Origin: an uncultured Flavobacteriales bacterium | GTDB lineage: Bacteria; Bacteroidota; Bacteroidia; Flavobacteriales; BACL11 | Direction: 5' to 3' | NCBI GenBank assembly: GCA_905181635.1 | Contig: CAJIYM010000003.1 | Location: 186,001 to 250,000 of the forward strand | Length of the DNA stretch: 64,000 nt | Shown: positions 15,532 to 24,849 of the stretch, piece by piece | How positions within the stretch are numbered: the first letter of the stretch is position 1 | Layout of the letters: each line of letters opens with the position of its first letter | Made by a program: the position numbers and the translations under genes | Notes under the pieces: model-generated | Told to the model about the DNA's origin: nothing | The model's database searches: none | Seen by the model: only the letters and a program-made list of their open reading frames with translations

Positions 15532-18500
15532 ATGAATAAATTAGTATTTATATTACTTTTTTTTCCATTCGTTGGATTTGGACAAATTCTTGACACTATT
15601 ACCATCTGTAATGGAGATAGTTCTTATATTTTCAATAATTGGGAAGAACAAACAGGAAATTATATTAATGGTGTTGATATTACTACATTAATAGTTAATC
15701 CAACACCTACTATTACAGGTAGTTTCATCCTAAATGGTAACGCCACACAACCAATAACTAACACCTATCAGTTAACTCAAGCTACAGGTAATCAATCTGG
15801 ATCTGCATGGAATTCAGTTACATTAAATCTAACACAACCATTTAGTTTTGATGTTGATGTATTTCTTGGATATAATAATAGTGGCGCAGATGGTATGGCT
15901 TTTTTGTTACAACAAGTAAGCACAATTGTAGGTACATCTGGAGGTGGTCTTGGCTATCAAGGAATTTCTCCATCATTGGCTGTTGAGTTTGATACATGGC
16001 AAAATAGTTCAGATCCATCTTATGATCATTTAGCAGTACAAAAGAATGGTGATTTAAATCACAATGGAGCAAATAATTTAGTTCCATTTATAGGTTTCCC
16101 TCCAGGAAACAGTAATATTGAAGATGGATTATGGCATAATGTTGTTTTCTCATGGAACCCTAACACATATAATTTTAAAGTTGTCTATGATGGCGTTACA
16201 CTTGTTAACTATACTAATAATATTGTGGCTAGTATTTTTAGCAATAATCCTAATGTTTATTGGGGATTTACAGCTGCAACAGGTGGAGCAAATAACATAC
16301 AGAAGTTTAGAGTAAATTCACTTGGAGTACAATTATCCGATGAAACTATCTGTTATTCAGACACTATTCAAATTGACCCTCAAGTTAATACTTCTCTCTA
16401 CTCATACCTTTGGACCCCTAACTACGAGATTAGTAATGACACTATCCCTTCTCCTTTATTTTATCCTGATACTACTACTACATATTATTTAGAGATTACA
16501 AATACGTATGGATGTTCACAAACTGATTCACTGACAATTTATGTAGATAACTCTGCTTCTAATATTACATTTCCATTCCCCTCACAATTCTGCCTTGGAC
16601 TAAGTCCAATAAATTTAAATTCTGCAACACCAATTGGCGGAAATTATTTAGTTAACAATAGCGCATCAACTATTTTTAATCCTAATGCAAACGATATTGG
16701 GGTCAATACAGTAACATATTCTTATACAAATTCAAATGGATGCTCTAATTCTTTTACAAATAATATAAGTGTTTATGATTCTCCAATTGCTTTATGCATA
16801 CCTACAAATGTTTCTTGCAATGGTTTTACTGATGGAAGCGCAACACTTTCAATATCAGGAGGAACACCTAACTACACATCTAATTGGGGAGGAAATGATC
16901 CTACTGCGTTAAGTGCAGGAACTTATGGGTATACTGTAACAGATGTAAACTCATGTATCTTTTCTGATAGTGTAATTATTTATGAACCTGAAATTTTTAC
17001 AGCCTCTATCAATACAACAACCGTAAGTTGTAATGGAGGTAACAATGGAACTGCAAATATCCAATTACAAGGATCTTCCACTCCTCCTGGAACTGTTTCT
17101 AATTTAAACTACTGTATATCTACACCAGGATCAAATATCAATTCTACAATTGATAATATTCAATTAACAGGAGATAATGTAAGTATAAATAATAATACTT
17201 CAGGAATATGTGACCAATATGAAGATTACACTAATTTGTACGCTGATGTTACAGAAGGTCAGTCCTACACTATTGATGTTAACTTAGGAGATTGCTCAAA
17301 TACTAATTCTACTTCTGGCGGAAAAGTATATATTGATTGGAATATAGATGGGGATTTTAATGATCCAGGAGAAGAGGTCGGTGTTATTGCATATGGAATT
17401 GCTAGCTCAACATCTATTCTTATAACAGTTCCTTTCTCTGGTGCTTATGGAGCTACACGAATGAGGGTTGTTTCTCAATATCAAGCATCTAGTAATACAA
17501 ATTCTATTTCTTCATGTGATGCTGGTATATGGGCTCCATCTTACATTGAACCTTGGTTTGGTGCTACAGAAGATTATTCAATTGTAATATCAGCTGCTAA
17601 TATAACAGCAACATATAATTGGTCAAACGGATTAACCTCAGATAGTATTAGTGGACTCTCTGCGGGAAATTACTCAGTAGATATTACTAATGGAAATGGA
17701 TGCACTCTAACGAACTCAATTACTATTAATGAGCCAGCTATCATTTCAGGAACAGACAATGTAGGGTCGTACTGCGACTCATATATCTGGCCGATAAATG
17801 GAATCATTTATAATACTAGTAATAATACTGCAACAACTTCTTTAACTGCTAATAATGGCTGTGATAGTATAGTTACTCTAAACTTAATAATTACTAATAG
17901 TACAACAACAATAGATCCTCAAACAGCATGTAATTCTTACACTTGGATTGATGGGAATACTTATACTGCATCTAATAACTCAGCAACATTTACAAGCACC
18001 AATTCAGCTGGTTGTGATAATGTAGCAACCTTAAATCTTACAATTAATAATACCACTAATTCTATAGACCCTCAAACAGCTTGTGATTCTTATACTTGGA
18101 TTGATGGAAATACATATACGACATCTAATAACTCAGCAATATTTATAAGCACCAATTCAGCTGGTTGTGATAATGTAGCAACCTTAAATCTTACAATTAA
18201 TAATACCACTAATTCTATAGACCCTCAAACAGCTTGTGATTCTTATACTTGGATTGATGGAAATACATATACGTCATCTAATAACTCAGCAATATTTACA
18301 AGCACCAATTCAGCTGGTTGTGATAATGTAGCAACCTTAAATCTTACAATTCTTAACTCAACAGCAAATACAACTAATGATGTTGCTTGTGATTCTTATA
18401 CTTGGTTAGTAGATGGCAATACATATACAACAAGTGGTATTTACACAGATACAAATACTAATTCTGCAGGATGTACGAATATTGAAACCCTTAATTTAGT

Positions 18501-19767
18501 GGTTGGCTATACAGATGAAATTGATGTAATAATAGCTGAAAATAATATTAGTTGTTTTGGTTATAATGATGGATCAATAAATTTAATTCCTAATGGAGGA
18601 ACACCTCCTTTTCAATATTCATGGGATAATGGGTCTGTTAACCAAAATATAAATGCATTATCTCCAGGAAATTATAGCTTTACACTAACTGACTCTAATG
18701 GATGTAAATTAGATAGTATTGTCACTATAAACGAAGCTAATCAAATATTCTTAGATTTTATTGCTACTAGTCCAATTTGTAGATATGATGAATCGACGCT
18801 TTCAATAAATATTTCAAACTCATCATCTAATGTTTATACAATGTTATTGCAAGACTCTATTCTAAAATCATTCGTAATAGATACAAACGGATTGCTAATA
18901 CCAGAAGGAATTCCAATTACACTTAGCCCAAACTTCAGCGAAGAAGTTTATATAGTTTCTCTTACTGATACTGAAGGGTGCACGGGAACCTATAATGATG
19001 ATGTTCATATTGAAGTAAAACAACCGCCTCAACTAGAACTTAATGAAGAAGATATATGCATAGGAAGCCAATCATTTACACTTAATAATGCAACACCAAA
19101 TGGAGGATCTTACTCAATTAATGATGAGCTGACCAACTATTTTGATGTTGAAAATTTAGGTTCCGGAGAATATAATATTGGATATAATTATACAGACCCA
19201 ATATCTTCCTGTTCTAACCAAATAAATGAGATAATTACTATCCTTGAATCCCCTAAAGCAGAAATGCTTTTTAGCCCTCAACCAACAGATATAGACAATC
19301 CTAATATCTACTTCAGAGATAATAGTAATGAAACGGTTCTTTACTCAGAGTGGAATTTAGGCGATGGTACAATTGTAAATGATGAGACAAATTTCTGGCA
19401 TACATATCAAGATACAGGAACTTACACTATTAAATATTATATTACAAATATATATGAATGCACGGATTCCGTTATTAAAGACCTTATTATAAACCCTATT
19501 TATATAACTTTTATCCCAGATGCCTTCACACCAAATGGTGATGGAGATAATGATTATTTCTACCCATCAATTATTGGAGGGAATGAATATAATATGAAGA
19601 TATATAATAGGTGGGGGCAAATTATTTATAATACAGATAATGGAAGATGGGATGGCACTATAGACGACAAAGCAGCACCAGATGGTCTATATTCCTATTC
19701 TATTTTAGTTAATGACTTTAAAGATAAACCCTTCATCTATACAGGAATTGTCACTCTTATAAAATAG
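15532..19767 (+). CDS. Giant T9SS-secreted lectin-domain surface protein (CHU_C end)
   Basis: 1411 residues with signal peptide 1-18 (FVGFGQ). Residues about 60-265 resemble an L-type (legume-like) lectin: VDVFLGYNNSGADGMAFLLQ, AVEFDTWQN, WHNVVFSWNP and a closing YWGFTAATGG. Ig-like and SprB-like units follow. A GEVED domain (about 515-690, YIDWNIDGDFNDPGEEVG) is again nested in a SprB-like repeat. Then come five CDSYTW-type repeats (about 740-985), an SprB-like repeat, a PKD-like unit, and a sorting domain (IPDAFTPNGDGDNDYF). Likely a carbohydrate-binding adhesin. The last 428 codons are shared with the next gene. Confidence 0.86.
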   Translation: MNKLVFILLFFPFVGFGQILDTITICNGDSSYIFNNWEEQTGNYINGVDITTLIVNPTPTITGSFILNGNATQPITNTYQLTQATGNQSGSAWNSVTLNLTQPFSFDVDVFLGYNNSGADGMAFLLQQVSTIVGTSGGGLGYQGISPSLAVEFDTWQNSSDPSYDHLAVQKNGDLNHNGANNLVPFIGFPPGNSNIEDGLWHNVVFSWNPNTYNFKVVYDGVTLVNYTNNIVASIFSNNPNVYWGFTAATGGANNIQKFRVNSLGVQLSDETICYSDTIQIDPQVNTSLYSYLWTPNYEISNDTIPSPLFYPDTTTTYYLEITNTYGCSQTDSLTIYVDNSASNITFPFPSQFCLGLSPINLNSATPIGGNYLVNNSASTIFNPNANDIGVNTVTYSYTNSNGCSNSFTNNISVYDSPIALCIPTNVSCNGFTDGSATLSISGGTPNYTSNWGGNDPTALSAGTYGYTVTDVNSCIFSDSVIIYEPEIFTASINTTTVSCNGGNNGTANIQLQGSSTPPGTVSNLNYCISTPGSNINSTIDNIQLTGDNVSINNNTSGICDQYEDYTNLYADVTEGQSYTIDVNLGDCSNTNSTSGGKVYIDWNIDGDFNDPGEEVGVIAYGIASSTSILITVPFSGAYGATRMRVVSQYQASSNTNSISSCDAGIWAPSYIEPWFGATEDYSIVISAANITATYNWSNGLTSDSISGLSAGNYSVDITNGNGCTLTNSITINEPAIISGTDNVGSYCDSYIWPINGIIYNTSNNTATTSLTANNGCDSIVTLNLIITNSTTTIDPQTACNSYTWIDGNTYTASNNSATFTSTNSAGCDNVATLNLTINNTTNSIDPQTACDSYTWIDGNTYTTSNNSAIFISTNSAGCDNVATLNLTINNTTNSIDPQTACDSYTWIDGNTYTSSNNSAIFTSTNSAGCDNVATLNLTILNSTANTTNDVACDSYTWLVDGNTYTTSGIYTDTNTNSAGCTNIETLNLVVGYTDEIDVIIAENNISCFGYNDGSINLIPNGGTPPFQYSWDNGSVNQNINALSPGNYSFTLTDSNGCKLDSIVTINEANQIFLDFIATSPICRYDESTLSINISNSSSNVYTMLLQDSILKSFVIDTNGLLIPEGIPITLSPNFSEEVYIVSLTDTEGCTGTYNDDVHIEVKQPPQLELNEEDICIGSQSFTLNNATPNGGSYSINDELTNYFDVENLGSGEYNIGYNYTDPISSCSNQINEIITILESPKAEMLFSPQPTDIDNPNIYFRDNSNETVLYSEWNLGDGTIVNDETNFWHTYQDTGTYTIKYYITNIYECTDSVIKDLIINPIYITFIPDAFTPNGDGDNDYFYPSIIGGNEYNMKIYNRWGQIIYNTDNGRWDGTIDDKAAPDGLYSYSILVNDFKDKPFIYTGIVTLIK
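18061..18366 (+). repeat. Two near-identical 153-bp tandem repeats (51 codons each)
   Basis: Units 18061-18213 and 18214-18366 encode successive CDSYTW modules. Over most of their length they differ by very few bases (for example acgaca/acgtca and atttata/atttaca); only the last bases of the second unit diverge. More divergent copies flank them. The near identity implies recent unit duplication. Confidence 0.85.
18484..19767 (+). repeat. Upstream copy of a 1284-bp duplicated 3' gene segment
   Basis: Aligns without gaps to 22501-23784 at a constant offset of 4017 bp. I read the first 521 bases (18484-19004) as identical. Scattered differences follow, then a more divergent block at about 19420-19700, then identity again over the last roughly 58 bases to the stop codon. 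Confidence 0.92.
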
Positions 19768-19770
19768 ATA

Positions 19771-22700
19771 ATGAAATTATTAAAAATATTTTTAATATTA
19801 GCTAATTCAATTTTATTCTCTGTTGAAGCATTTTCTTCTCATGCAGCAGGAATGGATATTACTTATAAGTTTATTGGGGTTCCAGGTGGTATTTCTGGTA
19901 GTCAGATTACAATTAACGTTGGTGGTGGAAATACAAATTGGCATTCTGAAATTTCTTGGGATATTTTAGATCCCTCATCTGGAACAATAATTGCCTCTGG
20001 AGGAGCTCCTTTCTCAGGCACAATATGTATTCCTAATGTTAATTTAGGGGATTTAGAGTTTAGAACCTATGACAGCTGGGGTGACGGATGGAATGGTAGC
20101 ACTTATTCTATTAGTGGGAATAGCACATTAAGTGGCGTAATATCAGGAACATTAAATACAGGCTATGGCCCTGGAATTAATACTTTTAACATCATAGGTG
20201 GTTCTGCTTGCACAACAACTGAAATACTTCAATATGAGATAACTTTAAACTTTTATTACGATTGTGAAAATGCAAATCCTCCCCCTCCAAATGATTTTGA
20301 GCTTAGATGGTATAATTGGTCAACATCCAGCAACTTCTTATACAACACTATAAATCTCAGCCAAATAGGAAATTCTACAAGCGTAACACCTGTTTGTAAT
20401 AGTATAACTGATCCATGTTCTTACGGCTTAGATTATGCTTATGAAAAATATACTTACACAGGTATTATTACATTCCCCAATAGAGGATCATGGAAAATAT
20501 GGAACCAACCTCTAAATGCTAGAAACAATACCACATATGGCCCTACAATTAATAGTGACGCTTTGTGCGTTATAGCAAACATAAATAATACAACATACCT
20601 TAGCAGTTCTCCTGTCTTTTCTTCAGATCCCGTTAGTTTTTTATGCTCTGGAGGGGATTGTTTTTATAATGGTGCAACAGATCCAGATCTTGACGATTTA
20701 AGTTACAGCCTAACTCAGCCAAAAGTTAATCAAGGAGCATCAGATAATATGAATTACCAAAATGGTACTTATTTGCAACCTTTTCCTTCAGGAACATCTA
20801 CTTGCGATCCATTAACAGGAGACTTATGTATCAATACAACTAGCACAGGAACATCTGTAGCTGCCATTAAAGTAAATGAATCCAGAAATGGATTTAATAC
20901 AGGATTTGTAACAAGAGATATACAAGTTTGGGCAAGAAATTGCAATGGTGCAGCTAATTCTATAATTACTACACTTTCTAATGCAGGAACTATTATAGAT
21001 AATACTAACAATAGTTTTTCTTTTTGTGTTGACGGAAGCTCTCAATTAAACTTTTCTTTACAAGCTGCTTCTAGTGTTAATATAGAAATGCTTAGTTCGT
21101 TATTACCCAATGGCGCAACATTTTCTGTTAATCCATCAAATCCTCTAAGTTCAACTAATGTTACAGGAACTTTTAATTGGATACCTACAGCTGCTGATAT
21201 AACAGGATCACCTTATACATTTAATATAAATATAAATGATGATGAATGCCCTATACCTAATTCTCAAAGTGAAACTTATCTAATTTACCTAAACGATTTT
21301 AGCATTAGTGACAACTCAACTCCCTTAACCTCATGTTTGAATCCAGATGGTACTTGCACTATCATTCCAAATACCTCTTCTAACTTAGGCTATACTTACG
21401 AATGGAATACTATACCAATTCAAACTTCGGCAACAGCTATAGGTTTAAATGCAGGTTCATATATCTGTATAGTAACTGATACAGCTACAGGATGTATTAC
21501 GAATAGCTCTCCAATAATTGTTACTTCGTCAATCATTCTTCCTAATGTAACAGCCACGGCAACATCTAATACCATTTGTGAAAATGACCCCACTACTCTA
21601 TCTGGAGGCGGCACAGCTGGAGTAACGTATATTTGGGATAATGGAATCACTAACGGAATTAGTTTTAACCCAAATTTAACTACAACTTATACTGTGACTG
21701 GAATTGACTCTAATGGATGTACTAGTAGTGATCTGACAACCATTACAGTAATTCCTAACACTACATCTAGTGATGTTCTGACAGTTTGTGATTCATACAC
21801 ATGGCTTGATGGAGTAAATTATATGAATTCAAATAATTCAGCAACATGGATTACTACAAATACTGCAACGGGATGTGATAACATAGCAACATTAGATCTT
21901 ACAATAAATAATTCTACATCAAATACAACTAACCAAATAACATGTGACTCATACACCTGGGTAGCTAATAATCAAACTTTCACAGTAAGCGGAACTTATA
22001 TAGATCTAAGCACAAATGCATCAGGCTGCTCTCATACTGAAACACTGAATCTTACAATAAATAACTTCACAACAAATACATCAAATTTAATTGAATGTGA
22101 CACATATACTTGGGCTATAAATGGAATCACTTATACTGCAGATGGCACGTACATAGATGTAAGTGTAGATTCTGTAACTGGATGCCCACATACTGAAACA
22201 CTAAATCTTTCAATAAATAACTCCACATCAAATACAATAACTTTAATTGAATGTGATTCATATACTTGGGCTGTAAATGGAATCACTTATACTGCAAGTG
22301 GCACTTATACCGATGTAAGTTCAAATATATCAGGCTGTCCTCATACTGAAACACTAAATCTTACCATTCTTAACTCAACAGAAAATACAACTAACCAAAC
22401 GTCATGTGACACATACACTTGGGCAGTTAATAATCAAACTTATACCATAACTGGAAGCTATACAGAAATAAGTACTAATACAGTAGGATGTACACATACT
22501 GAAACCCTTAATTTAGTGGTTGGCTATACAGATGAAATTGATGTAATAATAGCTGAAAATAATATTAGTTGTTTTGGTTATAATGATGGATCAATAAATT
22601 TAATTCCTAATGGAGGAACACCTCCTTTTCAATATTCATGGGATAATGGGTCTGTTAACCAAAATATAAATGCATTATCTCCAGGAAATTATAGCTTTAC

Positions 22701-23784
22701 ACTAACTGACTCTAATGGATGTAAATTAGATAGTATTGTCACTATAAACGAAGCTAATCAAATATTCTTAGATTTTATTGCTACTAGTCCAATTTGTAGA
22801 TATGATGAATCGACGCTTTCAATAAATATTTCAAACTCATCATCTAATGTTTATACAATGTTATTGCAAGACTCTATTCTAAAATCATTCGTAATAGATA
22901 CAAACGGATTGCTAATACCAGAAGGAATTCCAATTACACTTAGCCCAAACTTCAGCGAAGAAGTTTATATAGTTTCTCTTACTGATACTGAAGGGTGCAC
23001 GGGAACCTATAATGATGATGTCTATATTGAAGTAAAACAACTACCTCAACTAGAACTTAATGAAGAAGATATATGCATAGGAAACCAATCATTTACACTT
23101 AATAATGCAACACCAAATGGAGGATTTTACTCAATTAATGATGAGCTGACCAACTATTTTGATGTTGAAAATTTAGGTCCCGGAGAATATAATATTGGAT
23201 ATAATTATACAGACCCAATATCTTCCTGTTCTAACCAAATAAATGATGTAATAACTATAAGTGAATTCCCTAAAGCAGGAATGCTTTTCAGCCCTCAACC
23301 AACAGATATAGACAATCCTAATATCTACTTCAGAGATAATAGTAATGAAACGGTTCTTTACTCAGAGTGGAATTTAGGCGATGGTACAATTGTAAATGAT
23401 GAGACAAATTTCTGGCATACATATCAAGATACAGGAACTCATAACATTAAATATCATATCACAAATAATTTTGGATGTACAGATTCTATTACTGGGAAAA
23501 TAATTATAAATCCTATTTATTCAGCATTTATACCGAACTCCTTTACACCAAACAATGATGGAGATAATGATTATTTCTATCCATTAATTATTGGAGGATA
23601 CATTTATACAATGAAAATATATAACAGGTGGGGAGAAATTATTTATAATGAAGATAATGGGCAATGGGATGGTAAAGTCAATAATAATTTAGTGCCAAAT
23701 GAAATATATTCCTATTCTATTTTAATTAATGACTTTAAAGATAAACCCTTCATCTATACAGGAATTGTCACTCTTATAAAATAG
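19771..23784 (+). CDS. Giant T9SS-secreted multidomain surface protein (CHU_C end)
   Basis: 1337 residues with a signal peptide ending near residue 22. The N-terminal family signature SSHAAGMDITY (22-32) and its usual continuation YEITLNFYYDC (155-165) are separated by an extra domain (about 36-152) containing TYDSWGDGWNGSTY. Further on are cadherin/Ig-like units, five CDSYTW repeats (about 670-910), an SprB-like repeat (ISCFGYNDGSINLIPNGG), a PKD-like unit and a sorting domain (IPNSFTPNNDGDNDYF). The C-terminal 428 codons duplicate those of the preceding gene. It begins 3 bases after that gene, so they form one transcript. Confidence 0.85.
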   Translation: MKLLKIFLILANSILFSVEAFSSHAAGMDITYKFIGVPGGISGSQITINVGGGNTNWHSEISWDILDPSSGTIIASGGAPFSGTICIPNVNLGDLEFRTYDSWGDGWNGSTYSISGNSTLSGVISGTLNTGYGPGINTFNIIGGSACTTTEILQYEITLNFYYDCENANPPPPNDFELRWYNWSTSSNFLYNTINLSQIGNSTSVTPVCNSITDPCSYGLDYAYEKYTYTGIITFPNRGSWKIWNQPLNARNNTTYGPTINSDALCVIANINNTTYLSSSPVFSSDPVSFLCSGGDCFYNGATDPDLDDLSYSLTQPKVNQGASDNMNYQNGTYLQPFPSGTSTCDPLTGDLCINTTSTGTSVAAIKVNESRNGFNTGFVTRDIQVWARNCNGAANSIITTLSNAGTIIDNTNNSFSFCVDGSSQLNFSLQAASSVNIEMLSSLLPNGATFSVNPSNPLSSTNVTGTFNWIPTAADITGSPYTFNININDDECPIPNSQSETYLIYLNDFSISDNSTPLTSCLNPDGTCTIIPNTSSNLGYTYEWNTIPIQTSATAIGLNAGSYICIVTDTATGCITNSSPIIVTSSIILPNVTATATSNTICENDPTTLSGGGTAGVTYIWDNGITNGISFNPNLTTTYTVTGIDSNGCTSSDLTTITVIPNTTSSDVLTVCDSYTWLDGVNYMNSNNSATWITTNTATGCDNIATLDLTINNSTSNTTNQITCDSYTWVANNQTFTVSGTYIDLSTNASGCSHTETLNLTINNFTTNTSNLIECDTYTWAINGITYTADGTYIDVSVDSVTGCPHTETLNLSINNSTSNTITLIECDSYTWAVNGITYTASGTYTDVSSNISGCPHTETLNLTILNSTENTTNQTSCDTYTWAVNNQTYTITGSYTEISTNTVGCTHTETLNLVVGYTDEIDVIIAENNISCFGYNDGSINLIPNGGTPPFQYSWDNGSVNQNINALSPGNYSFTLTDSNGCKLDSIVTINEANQIFLDFIATSPICRYDESTLSINISNSSSNVYTMLLQDSILKSFVIDTNGLLIPEGIPITLSPNFSEEVYIVSLTDTEGCTGTYNDDVYIEVKQLPQLELNEEDICIGNQSFTLNNATPNGGFYSINDELTNYFDVENLGPGEYNIGYNYTDPISSCSNQINDVITISEFPKAGMLFSPQPTDIDNPNIYFRDNSNETVLYSEWNLGDGTIVNDETNFWHTYQDTGTHNIKYHITNNFGCTDSITGKIIINPIYSAFIPNSFTPNNDGDNDYFYPLIIGGYIYTMKIYNRWGEIIYNEDNGQWDGKVNNNLVPNEIYSYSILINDFKDKPFIYTGIVTLIK
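22501..23784 (+). repeat. Downstream copy of the 1284-bp duplicated 3' gene segment
   Basis: Gap-free match to 18484-19767. It starts inside the last CDSYTW module (ETLNLVVGYT) and ends exactly at the stop codon, covering one SprB-like repeat, the PKD-like unit and the sorting domain. Outside the segment the two genes share only module families, not close sequence. Confidence 0.92.
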
Positions 23785-24291
23785 ATGAAAAATATAGTTC
23801 TGATTTCTGATACTCACCATACTTTAGATGAGCGTTTTTTTCCGCATTTTAAAAAAGCTGATGAGATATGGCATGCTGGAGATATTGGCTCACTTTCTGT
23901 TACTGACACATTAAAATCCTTTGCTCCAATTCGTGTTGTTTATGGAAATATTGATGATAACAATATACGATCTGAATTCAAGGCAAACCTCTATTTTAAA
24001 TGTGAAAAGGTAAATGTTATGATGACTCATATTGGTGGATATCCAAATAGATATGATAAAAAAATATTACCTATAATTAAACAAGCTAATCCTGATTTAT
24101 TTATTTGTGGACATTCACACATCTTAAAGGTGATGTACGATAAAAAACACCAACTACTACATATGAACCCTGGAGCAATAGGTGATTATGGGATACATAC
24201 TGTTAAAACAATACTTTGCTTTAGTGTTGATGAAAGCGAAATAAAAAATTTAAGAGTAATAGAGTTTCCTAGAAGCAAAATACAACTCTAG
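23785..24291 (+). CDS. YfcE/MJ0936-type metallophosphoesterase
   Basis: 168-residue calcineurin-like phosphodiesterase. Metal and phosphate ligands are D9 and H11 (SDTHH), D33 (GDIG), N55 (GNID), H82 (THIGG), and H110 and H112 (GHSH). Small proteins of this class hydrolyse phosphodiesters in the cytoplasm; the substrate is not predictable from sequence. The start codon directly follows the stop of the preceding adhesin gene with no gap, so it is likely on the same transcript. It converges on the DUF4293 gene with only 3 bases between. Confidence 0.9.
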   Translation: MKNIVLISDTHHTLDERFFPHFKKADEIWHAGDIGSLSVTDTLKSFAPIRVVYGNIDDNNIRSEFKANLYFKCEKVNVMMTHIGGYPNRYDKKILPIIKQANPDLFICGHSHILKVMYDKKHQLLHMNPGAIGDYGIHTVKTILCFSVDESEIKNLRVIEFPRSKIQL

Positions 24292-24294
24292 AAA

Positions 24295-24687
24295 TTAACG
24301 AATTCTATCAGCAGACCTTACCAGTTTTTCATCTTTCTTAATAAAAAAATTAGCAGCAATTAAAGCAATAAATGGTATAATTAAAAGTATCATTCCAATA
24401 CCAATTAATTCTTCATTCCTGTGTAAAAATATGATTAAGAAAAAAGCAATAGTAATCATTAATCGTGCAATAGAAGCAATTAGTTGTTGTACTTTCCTAT
24501 TCTTGAATTGAAATATAGCAACTAAAGACAACCCAGCTGACAAGAATACAAATAAGCGTGCATCAGCAAAATGCTCCTTTAACAAATAATTTGTAGTTTC
24601 ATTTTGTAATACAGGAAATGTATACACAATAGTAACAGAACAAATAGCTGAGAAAAAAAAGAAAAGGGATTGAACTCTTTGAATCAT
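24295..24687 (-). CDS. DUF4293 family membrane protein
   Basis: 130 residues from ATG 24687, starting MIQRVQSLFFFFSA, the typical DUF4293 start. Four hydrophobic segments suggest an integral membrane protein; function unknown. An in-frame ATG at 24708 is rejected because it would lie within the promoter region and lacks family support. It is divergent from rho, as in many Flavobacteriia. Confidence 0.85.
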   Translation of the reverse strand: MIQRVQSLFFFFSAICSVTIVYTFPVLQNETTNYLLKEHFADARLFVFLSAGLSLVAIFQFKNRKVQQLIASIARLMITIAFFLIIFLHRNEELIGIGMILLIIPFIALIAANFFIKKDEKLVRSADRIR

Positions 24688-24705
24688 AGTTGTAAATTTA
24701 AAGTA

Positions 24706-24713
24706 CAAAACTA
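24706..24713 (-). promoter_or_regulatory. Possible -7 promoter box for the DUF4293 gene
   Basis: On the minus strand this reads TAGTTTTG, a full TAnnTTTG match 18 nt ahead of the chosen start at 24687. It supports that start over 24708. No clear -33 TTTG. Confidence 0.4.
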
Positions 24714-24728
24714 ATTAAAATTGTAGAA

Positions 24729-24760
24729 TTTGTACATTTATTAAAAAATTTGTATCATTG
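24729..24760 (+). promoter_or_regulatory. Probable rho promoter
   Basis: TTTG at 24729-24732, then a 20-nt spacer and TATCATTG at 24753-24760 (one mismatch to TAnnTTTG). The transcript would have a leader of about 85 nt before the rho ATG at 24850, long enough for autoregulation. Confidence 0.4.
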
Positions 24761-24849
24761 CATAACTTATCTAAGTAAGACCCCCTTAAAACACATCTTT
24801 AAATTCACATCTATAACCGAATTAAAGATTATTATACTAAAAAATATTT

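Noticed and set aside
17900-22500. Regularly spaced repeats that might suggest a CRISPR array
   Set aside because: The repeats are about 150 bp, in frame, diverged and encode CDSYTW protein modules; there are no short identical repeats with unique spacers.
24688-24708. ATG 24708 as the start of the DUF4293 gene
   Set aside because: The family starts at MIQRVQ (24687), and the longer form would overlap the promoter box.
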